Shown: positions 1 through 6,753, numbered from the stretch's first letter. The stretch is 11,107 bases of DNA from RGIG8748 sp045578205 (GCA_045578205.1 JAZNJU010000175.1:1-11107), one strand, 5' to 3'. Notes: generated from the letters alone by a model not told the origin. A program made the numbers and translations.

Positions 1-140
1 TTTTGACGAAGTAGTGTCTCAAAAAGCCATCAAAAAACACATTCGGATATTAATACATTTGCTTTCTCTTCGGGTCCCCCTCGCAAGGCAAGCCTTACTC
101 GGTTCAGTTCGCTTATTCTGCATCTTATTTTCCTATCCCC
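1..140. other. Gene-poor left edge, possible interspersed repeat with a 34-codon ORF
   Basis: No confident gene lies here. On the minus strand an ORF of 34 codons runs from an ATG at 123 to a TGA at 19, starting MQNKRTEPSKACLARGTRRE, with a weak AGGA about 9 bases upstream of the ATG. The stretch is GC-richer in the middle (60-115, with a run of five C's and AAGGCAAGCCTT) than its AT-rich flanks, which is unusual for a spacer in this window. From memory the peptide resembles tiny hypothetical proteins that recur in clostridial annotations, which would fit a dispersed repeat rather than a working gene, but I cannot check this. It lies downstream of the operon-end hairpin at 143-180. Confidence 0.3.
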
Positions 141-142
141 AA

Positions 143-180
143 GGGATGTAAATCAATTCATACGAATTAATTTACACCCC
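143..180 (-). repeat. Operon-end hairpin, copy A of a palindromic repeat
   Basis: This 17-bp stem with a 4-base loop begins 10 bases after the stop codon of the AEC transporter gene. On the plus strand it has two A-C mismatches (146/177 and 154/169). In RNA made from the minus strand both become G-U pairs, so the hairpin is fully paired only in the transcript of the operon. No U-tract follows the stem in that direction (the next bases are TTGGGG), so it is not a classical intrinsic terminator for the operon. A T-rich tract lies on the other side (181-190). It may stabilise the 3' end, cause pausing, or be a REP-like element. The core AATTCGTATGAATT and the AAGGGG/CCCTT ends closely match the hairpin at 9999-10040. 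Confidence 0.7.
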
Positions 181-190
181 TTTAATTTTT

Positions 191-1117
191 CTACGCAACC
201 GTCTGCGAAAGAGCAACTATAACTGACATTGTAATAAGCGAAAGAACTGTGGTTACAGACACCAGATTAACAGATGTCTGTTCATCTCTTCCGCAAAGGA
301 GAGTAAACATGCTGGTTGCTGTTGCAACAGGTGCCGAAGCGGCTATAACCATACTTACAAGCATAGTTCCTCTTATTCCGATAAGATACATAACTCCCAA
401 AGCGCAAAGCGGCACAAGCACAAGACGTAAAAACGACACAGCATAAACGCCTTTGTTTTTAAGAGCATCTACCAAGTTTGCCTTGGAAAGATAGTAACCT
501 ATTATAAGCATGGGAAGCGGTGTATTGAGGTTACCCAGATGTATAAGTGCATCTTTTATGCTTGGGTGTACGGGTATGGAACACACAAAAATGATAATTC
601 CTATGATGACCGAAACTACACCCGGATTTATGAGCCTTTTTGCAGAAAAACTGCCCGATTCTTTGCTCATACACCACAGGCCGTATGTCCAGCACATTAT
701 ATTAAACACTGCTACATATGATGCGCCAAAGAACACGCCCGCATCGCCCAGTATTGCCTTTTGCAGAGGCAAACCCATATATCCTGCATTGGAAAACACT
801 ATTGCATAGTGCATAACTGCGCTCTTGTCCGTTCTGTTTTTTGTGGGAAACACAATCTTTGCAATGATTATCGCCACAATATGAACCAGAAAAGACATAG
901 CAAGACTTATGAGCAAATCTTCAAGGAGAGCGGCACTGAACTCCCTGATGTAGGAAGTAATGATTACGCACGGAGTTGCAAGATACAAAACCACATTGGT
1001 AAGTGTCTTTATACCCTGCTCACTGATGAGTTTTGCCTTTCCGCAGAAAAATCCCGAAAGAACAAGCACAAAAAGGATTATTATCTGCTGAAATATAACC
1101 AAAAAATTCTCTATCAT
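191..1117 (-). CDS. AEC-family (auxin efflux carrier-like) transporter
   Basis: This is a 308-residue membrane protein of the AEC/BASS-like permease family, which in bacteria carries organic acids such as malate, malonate or lactate across the cytoplasmic membrane, or has no known substrate. The N-terminus looks like a membrane segment (residues 5-24), and about nine or ten hydrophobic stretches span the full length. Family-type motifs are SNAGYMGLPL at 109-118, NPGVVSVIIG at 164-173, PLPMLIIGYYL at 200-210 and APVATATSMF at 262-271. The length is normal for the family. ATG 1117 follows a GAGGTGA Shine-Dalgarno that overlaps the stop of the activase gene 11 bases upstream, so it is the last gene of a four-gene operon. 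I infer that it moves a substrate or product of the upstream iron-sulfur system. The direction and the substrate cannot be read from the sequence. Confidence 0.9.
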   Translation of the reverse strand: MIENFLVIFQQIIILFVLVLSGFFCGKAKLISEQGIKTLTNVVLYLATPCVIITSYIREFSAALLEDLLISLAMSFLVHIVAIIIAKIVFPTKNRTDKSAVMHYAIVFSNAGYMGLPLQKAILGDAGVFFGASYVAVFNIMCWTYGLWCMSKESGSFSAKRLINPGVVSVIIGIIIFVCSIPVHPSIKDALIHLGNLNTPLPMLIIGYYLSKANLVDALKNKGVYAVSFLRLVLVPLCALGVMYLIGIRGTMLVSMVIAASAPVATATSMFTLLCGRDEQTSVNLVSVTTVLSLITMSVIVALSQTVA

Positions 1118-1128
1118 CTATTTTCACC

Positions 1129-2094
1129 TCACACCGAAGAACTCCATTTTCCGCATTTGTCGCCCCACATTGCTTTGACTTCGCCGTCTACCATAACTTT
1201 GATGACTTCGCAAACGTTGGAGCATCCGGTACATTCAAAACTCTTTGGAGTGAATTCAAAATCCAGAAAATCAAATCCTTTGAATTTTGTTTTATTTCCG
1301 CTTTGTTCCACCTGTTTCCTCGCCATGATTGCCATACCAATGGCACCCATGACGTTGAAATACTTCGGAATTATGACTTCATTTCCAACCTGGTCTTCAA
1401 ATGCCTTTATTATCCCCTTGTTGGCGGCAACTCCGCCCTGGAACACAAAGGGTGCTTCGAGTACCTTGCCTCTGCCCAGATTGTTGAGATAATTTCTGAC
1501 AAGAGCACTGCACAAACCGTTTATAATATCTGCCTTGGAATAACCGTACTGTTGCTTGGCAATCATATCCGACTCGGCAAACACTGTGCATCTTCCTGCA
1601 ATTCTTACCTCATTTTCTGCAAGAAGTGCCTGATCGCCAAAATCTTTTATGTCCACGCCAAGTCTTTCTGCCTGGTGGTCAAGAAACGAGCCTGTACCTG
1701 CGGCACAGACAGTGTTCATGGAAAAGTCTGTTACTATGCCGTCTTTTACAATGATAATCTTGCTATCCTGACCGCCGATTTCAAATATCGTGTGAACATC
1801 GGGATGAAAGTGAACAGTTGCAGTTGCATGGGCTGTAATTTCATTTTTTACGACATCTGCGCCCACCATAAGCCCTATCATCTGTCTTCCGCTTCCTGTT
1901 ACACCGATTGATCTCACTGTATAGTCCTTATCCGAAAGGAAAGTGTTGAGTTCTCCCATTCCTTCTTTTACGGAGTTTATGGGTTGACCCTTTGTTCTTA
2001 TATATCTGTCAAAAATTACTTCGTAGTTTTCGTCTATTGCGATTACATTGGTACTGACAGAACCCGTGTCAATACCCACATAGATATTACTCAT
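1129..2094 (-). CDS. Acyl-CoA dehydratase activase (HgdC/BadF/YjiL type)
   Basis: This 321-residue protein belongs to the ASKHA-fold BcrAD/BadFG/HgdC family. Such activases hydrolyse ATP to push one low-potential electron into a partner iron-sulfur protein. Visible signatures are the phosphate loop GIDTGSVSTN (7-16), VTGSGR (65-70), EIGGQDSK (105-112), and two cysteines, C130 (NTVCAAGTGSF) and C169 (AGRCTVFAESD), at the positions that hold the bridging [4Fe-4S] cluster of the homodimer in HgdC. A C-terminal extension carries four more cysteines (C288, C291, C295, C314) in a CxxCxxxC...GDKCG pattern that HgdC itself lacks and that suggests a second metal site. The ATG overlaps the stop of the HgdB-like gene by four bases (ATGA), so translation is probably coupled and the two products likely work as partners. 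The physiological substrate is unknown. Confidence 0.9.
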   Translation of the reverse strand: MSNIYVGIDTGSVSTNVIAIDENYEVIFDRYIRTKGQPINSVKEGMGELNTFLSDKDYTVRSIGVTGSGRQMIGLMVGADVVKNEITAHATATVHFHPDVHTIFEIGGQDSKIIIVKDGIVTDFSMNTVCAAGTGSFLDHQAERLGVDIKDFGDQALLAENEVRIAGRCTVFAESDMIAKQQYGYSKADIINGLCSALVRNYLNNLGRGKVLEAPFVFQGGVAANKGIIKAFEDQVGNEVIIPKYFNVMGAIGMAIMARKQVEQSGNKTKFKGFDFLDFEFTPKSFECTGCSNVCEVIKVMVDGEVKAMWGDKCGKWSSSV

Positions 2095-3224
2095 ACATAC
2101 TGTTCCTTTCCCTTTTGTTTATCTTCCAACCGTGTTTTGCACTTTGCCCTTTTTCTGCCTGCGCAAAGATCTGCAAATGCCTCAAGACGTGTCTGCGTGT
2201 TGGCTTCACCGTTTTGTTCATCTATGGACATAGACAGTATCGGGATGCCGAATTCTTCCGACAAAGAAGATATCATACTGCGTGTTACAAGTTCGGGCAA
2301 GCACCCAAACGGCATAAGATGTACAACACCGTCAAATCCTCTTTTTGCATAATCCTCTATCCATCCCACATTGCCCAGATGATGTCCTCCGCAGTTACAA
2401 GTAGTATATTTTTTGCCTGCGATGTGCATTTTATGAGTTTTATCGTGAGAGAAAACCTCTGGAGTTACATTGTGATAAATCCAGTCGGATATGTACTGCG
2501 AACTTTCTACCTCTGCGCCCAGAGCATTTAATCTGCTCTCAATATTCATGTTTGTGGCGCTGTCCATAACAACGAAAATTTCGCCCACAATTCCTATGCG
2601 GAGTTTCTTGTCCTCATCTTTTTCTGAAAGTGGGATTTCTTCAAGCATTGAAAGGGCTTTTGTGTAGGCTTTTTTGAGTTCTTTCTTTGAATTTGTGTTG
2701 TAGAACATAGTATTGACTTCTTTTAAATATCTGTCGAAATCACCTGTGTTTACTTCATATGCCCTCTTTACTTTTATAATCTTTTCTATGTTATCCAAAT
2801 ACTCCATCATTTTTATTACAAACAGGCCATAATGCAAAACCTTAAAGAGCGGTCTGCCGTTTTTCAGCCTTTTTATTTGTCTTAAGAAATATCCGGGTGC
2901 TTTAAACATGGAATCGAACACCAGAATTTCGGTGTTGTAGCCGAGTTTTTTTAGTATTCTGCGATGTACTTCACAGTACATACCTGCTCTGCAGGGTCCG
3001 CTTCCGCCCGAGGAAACTATAATTTCGGCTCCCTTTTCACAGGCTTCTATGTACGTGCCTGCTATAACTTTTGCAGGATAACATATAAATTCAGGACTGT
3101 GCAAAACACCCAAATCAAAAGTACGCTGGGTGGGTCTTTCGGGCATAATGGCTTCGTGTCCGAAAAATTCAACAAGTTTTCTGTATGCAGTTGTCTGACC
3201 CATATTCGGAAAACTGATTTTCAT
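2091..3224 (-). CDS. 2-hydroxyacyl-CoA dehydratase-like (HgdB/DCCP-like) iron-sulfur protein
   Basis: The 377-residue product resembles the HGD-D/HgdB family and the C-terminal part of large activase-related proteins. It starts MKISFPNMGQ and contains SPEFICYPAKV (C48), SSGGSGPCRAGMYCEVHR (C78, C84), TTCNCGGHH (C276, C278) and LMPFGCLPE (C308), probable iron-sulfur ligands. The end is lysine-rich. I chose ATG 3224 over the GTG at 3233: the GTG has only about two bases after AAGGA, while the ATG gives the usual MKISFPNMG start. It follows the DUF2229 gene by 23 bases and overlaps the activase gene by four. The family suggests an acceptor that receives an electron from the activase and performs a difficult reduction or a radical dehydration. 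No separate alpha subunit (HgdA) is nearby, so a classical hydroxyacyl-CoA dehydratase is unlikely. Confidence 0.82.
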   Translation of the reverse strand: MKISFPNMGQTTAYRKLVEFFGHEAIMPERPTQRTFDLGVLHSPEFICYPAKVIAGTYIEACEKGAEIIVSSGGSGPCRAGMYCEVHRRILKKLGYNTEILVFDSMFKAPGYFLRQIKRLKNGRPLFKVLHYGLFVIKMMEYLDNIEKIIKVKRAYEVNTGDFDRYLKEVNTMFYNTNSKKELKKAYTKALSMLEEIPLSEKDEDKKLRIGIVGEIFVVMDSATNMNIESRLNALGAEVESSQYISDWIYHNVTPEVFSHDKTHKMHIAGKKYTTCNCGGHHLGNVGWIEDYAKRGFDGVVHLMPFGCLPELVTRSMISSLSEEFGIPILSMSIDEQNGEANTQTRLEAFADLCAGRKRAKCKTRLEDKQKGKEQYV

Positions 3225-3247
3225 TTGAAGCACCGTCCTTTCTTGAT

Positions 3248-4225
3248 TTATTTTGTGAAACTGCAGTCTTTTCTCATTTTCAGCATATCTATGTATGCTT
3301 CAAGTCTTGTTTGTGTGTGGTTGTCCCCCGTGTGTTCATCCACACGCAGTGTAAGAAACGGAATATTTGCTTCGTCACAGTCGCCCTCCATTAGTCTGCC
3401 TATTATGGAATCGGGTCCGCATCCGAATGCGGTTATGTGTATAATTCCGTCTATATCTCCGCGGGAAATAAGATATTTTGAAGCGTTATATATCTTTCTT
3501 GCAAATGTCCAGAATGGATTTTTGATAATCTTTTTATCCAACTTCACCGCTTCATCAGGAAGCATATCAAAAGTTATCACATTTATTCCCATTTCCCTCA
3601 TACGCTCTATGGTGTTCATACTCACATAGTTGTCGTACACATTATTGACATATCCCAAAAGTGCGACATTGAGCATACCATCCCTGCGGATTTCTATGTT
3701 CTTTTTGCTAAACATAATGTCATATGCTTCCGTTACGGTGTATCCCTTTTGATTAAGAACACGGAATTCTGCCTGAACTTTTTTTGCCTTGCTTAACGCT
3801 TTTTTTAATTGCTTTTTGGTAATACCCAATTTGTCCATCATGGGGATATACGGTTTTATTTCACTTAAATCTTCTGTTTTGGTGTCATAATTCACAAAAA
3901 GAAACTTGTCCCACTGTGTTTTGAACGAATACCTTACAACTTCGATTATCCCGAGGAATTTGGGACAATAGTATTCCTTGCCAACTGTGTGCATCTGTGG
4001 AACAAAAACGTAATCCACGTCGCTCTGCAGAAGAGAGGCAACATGACCGTTGAATATTTTTATGGGTACACACATTTCGGTCTCGGTGAAACTGCAACCG
4101 ACTGATATTATATTTTTATTTGTTTGCGCACTTACAACCACTTCAAAACCGCACTCTTCAAAAAGAGTTTTCCAAAAAGGATAATAGTAATAGTAAAGCA
4201 GGGCGCGCGGAATGCCTATTTTCAT
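3248..4225 (-). CDS. DUF2229 / acyl-CoA dehydratase activase-related protein
   Basis: This is a 325-residue protein of the DUF2229 type, starting MKIGIPRALLYYYYYPFW. Conserved-looking cysteines lie at C44 (SVGCSFTETE), C52 (EMCVPIKIFNGH), C87 (YYCPKFLG) and C269 (TAFGCGPDSI). The last part (LRVDEHTGDNHTQTRLEAYID) mirrors the matching part of its neighbour (SIDEQNGEANTQTRLEAFAD), so the two are likely distant paralogues forming a heteromer. The ORF stays open to 4297, but I reject that start: 4292-4297 is the -35 box of the operon promoter and the -10 lies at 4269-4274, so only ATG 4225 falls on the mRNA. ATG 4225 has a GGAG eight bases upstream. In many Clostridia similar modules are fused into one very long protein, whereas here they are separate genes. 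The biochemical role is not established. Confidence 0.82.
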   Translation of the reverse strand: MKIGIPRALLYYYYYPFWKTLFEECGFEVVVSAQTNKNIISVGCSFTETEMCVPIKIFNGHVASLLQSDVDYVFVPQMHTVGKEYYCPKFLGIIEVVRYSFKTQWDKFLFVNYDTKTEDLSEIKPYIPMMDKLGITKKQLKKALSKAKKVQAEFRVLNQKGYTVTEAYDIMFSKKNIEIRRDGMLNVALLGYVNNVYDNYVSMNTIERMREMGINVITFDMLPDEAVKLDKKIIKNPFWTFARKIYNASKYLISRGDIDGIIHITAFGCGPDSIIGRLMEGDCDEANIPFLTLRVDEHTGDNHTQTRLEAYIDMLKMRKDCSFTK

Positions 4226-4230
4226 ATATT

Positions 4231-4250
4231 TCGCTCCAAATCGCTCCAAA
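4231..4250 (-). promoter_or_regulatory. Duplicated Shine-Dalgarno
   Basis: The ten bases TCGCTCCAAA occur twice in perfect tandem. Read on the minus strand this gives TTTGGAGCGA twice, so two GGAG ribosome-binding motifs lie 8 and 18 bases upstream of the ATG at 4225. Only the nearer one has optimal spacing. The second could act as a standby site, or the repeat may be a slippage-prone switch. Confidence 0.7.
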
Positions 4251-4268
4251 TAAAGAATAACCTTATAT

Positions 4269-4297
4269 ATTTTATTACCTTGACCTTGAAATGTCAA
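4269..4297 (-). promoter_or_regulatory. Sigma-A promoter of the four-gene operon
   Basis: On the minus strand, TTGACA (4297-4292) is followed after exactly 17 bases by TAAAAT (4274-4269), close to the housekeeping consensus. Transcription would start near 4262, giving a leader of about 37 bases that contains the duplicated Shine-Dalgarno. The promoter fixes the start of the DUF2229 gene at 4225. Confidence 0.85.
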
Positions 4298-4421
4298 TGC
4301 AATTTGTGTTAAAAAAATGTAAAATTTCCTTAAAATGATTGATTTTTGATTTCTTATTTATACAAATTTTGTCAGTACATCGTGTAGTATATTTTTTGTC
4401 TGATTAAGCAAAATAATTATT

Positions 4422-4433
4422 GCAATGCATTGC
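4422..4433. promoter_or_regulatory. 12-bp perfect palindrome upstream of the small Asn-rich gene
   Basis: GCAATGCATTGC is a perfect palindrome 27-38 bases before the ATG at 4461, in an otherwise very AT-rich spacer. It could be an operator for the small gene. I see no convincing sigma-A -35/-10 pair around it. The spacer from 4298 to 4460 contains no other feature I can support. Confidence 0.3.
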
Positions 4434-4460
4434 TTTAATTTTATGAGGAGTGTTAAAATT

Positions 4461-4556
4461 ATGAACAACAACAAAAACAACAATCAAAAAAATCAGGAAA
4501 AGCAGAACAACGACAAAAACAACAATAACAACAATAACAAGCAGGAAAGACTCTAA
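4461..4556 (+). CDS. 31-residue Asn/Lys/Gln-rich small protein
   Basis: This short ORF runs from ATG 4461 to TAA 4556. The 31-residue product has 16 Asn, 5 Lys, 4 Gln and 2 Glu, starts MNNNKNNNQKNQEKQ and ends KQERL. It has no hydrophobic stretch and no Cys, so it should be soluble and disordered. Evidence that it is real: GAGGAG lies 10 bases upstream, its codons vary (AAC and AAT, AAA and AAG, CAA and CAG) so it is not a simple triplet slippage product, and a strong bidirectional terminator follows 27 bases after the stop. It is the only plus-strand gene here, divergent from the dehydratase-like operon and convergent with the sulfatase gene. I do not recognise a family. Small hydrophilic Asn/Gln/Lys-rich proteins occur among spore proteins of Firmicutes, and the nearby ytxC-like gene fits a sporulating host, but a spore role is only a guess. 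Confidence 0.6.
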   Translation: MNNNKNNNQKNQEKQNNDKNNNNNNNKQERL

Positions 4557-4582
4557 TCTCTTAGTGCAGAATTAAAAAGGTA

Positions 4583-4617
4583 TGCCTCAATACGGCGCAT
4601 TGCGCTATATTGAGGCA
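4583..4617. terminator. Bidirectional intrinsic terminator
   Basis: A 10-bp stem (4583-4592 with 4608-4617, core GCCTCAATA/TATTGAGGC) encloses a second GC-rich stem GCGC-ATT-GCGC (4595-4605). A T-rich tract follows on the plus strand (ATATCTTTTTATT), and on the minus strand CTTTTTAATT (4579-4570) follows. It can therefore stop transcripts from both the small gene on the left and the sulfatase gene on the right. Confidence 0.85.
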
Positions 4618-4625
4618 ATATCTTT

Positions 4626-6653
4626 TTATTCTTCCAAAACGGCAGAGTTGACAACTGTGTATACTTCTGTCTTTCCCAGAACAAATTTGTCACTGCATCT
4701 TTGGGCAACATAGATTATGTCACCGTCTTCTGCTTCAAAGTCAAATGTCAGCGTGTTTGTGTCGATATATGTCGTATTGACAGCCGAGTCGTTGACATAC
4801 ACAACGCTCTTTTCGGTAAATCCCGACCCTGTTACAGTTGTCAACCCCTCCGAAACAACAACATTCTCTACAAGAACGGGGTCAATACCGAACCGTATCT
4901 CAGTGGGCACATAAGATTCCACGCCGCCAAAAGCATAGGACTTTCCGTAGAGTTCATCATACATAAGAGTTTGCAACTCTTTGAGATATTCGGGGTTTTG
5001 CTTATCCTGTCTGTAAAATCGGTGGAGCCTGTTTACATAGTTTCCGCCAAATCCAAGCATTTCCGTAACGCGTGAATTCAGTTGATACGCAAAAAGATTT
5101 TCATCATTTACAGGTATGTCATAGTTTGCATAAATAACATATTCTGTTTCGAAAAGGTTTTGATTTACCAGATCATCAGAGGATATACTCATTGCAGGAA
5201 GATGGTCGCCATAGAACACTACAACCGTGGGTTCGGGGTAATTATCTACAGCCTCTGTCAGTTCTCCGATGAACATATCCATTTCATGCAACTGATTTAC
5301 ATAGTATTCAAAGCCTATTTTTTTCTTTTCGTCTTCCATTCCGCTTTCAACGAAAACAGTCTGTGTTTCGTCTATAACCTCTGTGGGGTAATTGCCGTGA
5401 CTCTGAACCGAAACGGCAAAAACAAAGTCTCTTTCATCGGTGGAATCAAGACACTTTATAACCTCACCTGTTATAATCTTGTCCTTTGCCCAATTATTGG
5501 CATTGCGTTCAACATCATGCATATATTCCACGGGAATGAAAGTATCAAACCCCAAATTTGAATAATTAATGTGTCTGTCGTAAAAAGTTCCTGTGTGATT
5601 GTGTACTGCGTGCGAGGAATACCCCTCTTTTTTCAGGTCGTGGCAGATTGAACTTACAGTATGGTTAAGAGATATGGTTTTGTATGGATATTCGCACGTT
5701 CCGAACATTCCTACACTCATACCCGTGAGGACTTCAAACTCCGCGTTGCATGTGCCTCCGCCAAGTCCCGGCATCTTTAAAAATCCCGAAGAATTATTTT
5801 CTTTGAGCCTGGTAAAAACGGGTAGCGGATTTTTGTTGAAGGTAACACTTCTCATATAGTTAACATCAAAGAAAGACTCCAACTGAATGTACACAATGTT
5901 AGGCTTTACAACGGCGTTTGAAACATCGGGACTGTTCGCATCCAGTTTTTCCGTGATTGCATATACCTGTTCAGGACTGTAATCCTGGGGTCTGTCAACC
6001 CCTCGGTTTACTGCACTGCAGGAAAATCCGTACACAAAACCGTAGTTTTTGTATGCTTCGGGAAGATTTGCAAAACAATCAGGGTTTTTGTATATACTGT
6101 ATGTGCAAAACATGGAAACAGTGCAAAGCAAAACAGAAAACACCATATAAACTCCCGCACTGGAGTAATTTGGTTTTACCTTTGGCGTGTATTTATAGAT
6201 AAAAAACACAACTACAGCCGCAGCAAGCGCCATGAATATATAACTTAAAATCTGTATTGGCTTGACATAGGAATCCAGAATATCCAATGCGGATTTTATG
6301 ATAGAAAAATCAACCGCTGCCAGGGGGGTATTTCTGAATGTGAGTACAACGGCATTTATGACCCCCAGAGTAAGCCAGAGAATAGTGACAACGGACATGA
6401 CAAAATACCGTTTTTTGAAAAACAGGCAAATAGAAACAGATGATAAAACTATGGAAAAATTCGACAAGAAAAATCCAAAGTGATACACTGCGAAACTAAA
6501 CGCCAACACAAGAGAGTGTCTGCTCAGAACTTCAAGTACAAAAGTCAGAACAACAGACACGGCCAGGCAAATGAGATAATCTGTATATTTAATTTCTTTT
6601 ATATTGCTCTTAAACTCAGAAAAAATATTTTCAAAAGATTTCTTACTTAACAT
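4626..6653 (-). CDS. LTA synthase family membrane sulfatase with C-terminal IPT/TIG-like domain
   Basis: The 675-residue product belongs to the LtaS/phosphoglycerol transferase group, which moves glycerol phosphate from phosphatidylglycerol to cell-surface polymers outside the membrane. About five membrane segments occupy residues 26-186. An outer sulfatase-fold domain (about 250-550) follows with the metal ligand E259 (IVYIQLESFFD), the nucleophile T301 (GGGTCNAEFEVLTG), H419 (SVQSHGNYP) and D483-H484 (FYGDHLPA). Residues about 593-665 resemble an IPT/TIG immunoglobulin-like domain (TTVTGSGFTEKSVVYVND), an addition absent from S. aureus LtaS. An upstream TTG at 6770 is open but lies before the promoter. 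ATG 6653 has AGGAGG nine bases upstream and was chosen. No terminator separates it from the radical SAM gene, so read-through is possible. Whether it makes true lipoteichoic acid or decorates another glycan is open. Confidence 0.88.
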   Translation of the reverse strand: MLSKKSFENIFSEFKSNIKEIKYTDYLICLAVSVVLTFVLEVLSRHSLVLAFSFAVYHFGFFLSNFSIVLSSVSICLFFKKRYFVMSVVTILWLTLGVINAVVLTFRNTPLAAVDFSIIKSALDILDSYVKPIQILSYIFMALAAAVVVFFIYKYTPKVKPNYSSAGVYMVFSVLLCTVSMFCTYSIYKNPDCFANLPEAYKNYGFVYGFSCSAVNRGVDRPQDYSPEQVYAITEKLDANSPDVSNAVVKPNIVYIQLESFFDVNYMRSVTFNKNPLPVFTRLKENNSSGFLKMPGLGGGTCNAEFEVLTGMSVGMFGTCEYPYKTISLNHTVSSICHDLKKEGYSSHAVHNHTGTFYDRHINYSNLGFDTFIPVEYMHDVERNANNWAKDKIITGEVIKCLDSTDERDFVFAVSVQSHGNYPTEVIDETQTVFVESGMEDEKKKIGFEYYVNQLHEMDMFIGELTEAVDNYPEPTVVVFYGDHLPAMSISSDDLVNQNLFETEYVIYANYDIPVNDENLFAYQLNSRVTEMLGFGGNYVNRLHRFYRQDKQNPEYLKELQTLMYDELYGKSYAFGGVESYVPTEIRFGIDPVLVENVVVSEGLTTVTGSGFTEKSVVYVNDSAVNTTYIDTNTLTFDFEAEDGDIIYVAQRCSDKFVLGKTEVYTVVNSAVLEE

Positions 6654-6702
6654 CCTAAGATGCCTCCTGAATCTCTGTAAAATTCCTTTGGTTGCAAGAA
6701 AC

Positions 6703-6731
6703 AGTATATCACACACAAATCCTTTTTTCAA
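6703..6731 (-). promoter_or_regulatory. Extended -10 sigma-A promoter of the sulfatase gene
   Basis: On the minus strand, TTGAAA (6731-6726) and TATACT (6708-6703) are separated by exactly 17 bases, and TGA precedes the -10 as in extended -10 promoters. The -35 starts 23 bases after the stop of the radical SAM gene. Transcription from near 6696 gives a leader of about 43 bases with an AGGAGG site. Confidence 0.8.
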
Positions 6732-6753
6732 GATGTTATTAATTCCAAAACTT

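Noticed and set aside
143..180. Classical Rho-independent terminator of the operon
   Set aside because: The stem fits, but no U-tract follows it on the minus strand. The T-rich tract is on the wrong side for this operon.
761..1492. Plus-strand ORF of 243 codons
   Set aside because: It lies antisense across the transporter and activase genes, both with clear family motifs and ribosome-binding sites. Its own product shows no recognisable domain.
1303..1911. Plus-strand ORF of 202 codons, Cys-rich
   Set aside because: It is the antisense frame of the activase gene. Its cysteines come from the reverse complement and match no domain.
4226..4297. 24-residue N-terminal extension of the DUF2229 protein
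   Set aside because: The region holds the -35, -10 and transcription start of the operon, so it is not on the mRNA.
4461..4556. Simple AAC/AAA microsatellite instead of a gene
   Set aside because: The triplets are mixed and interrupted by CAG, GAA, GAC, AGA and CTC codons, and RBS, stop and terminator are in the right places, so a small gene is the better explanation.
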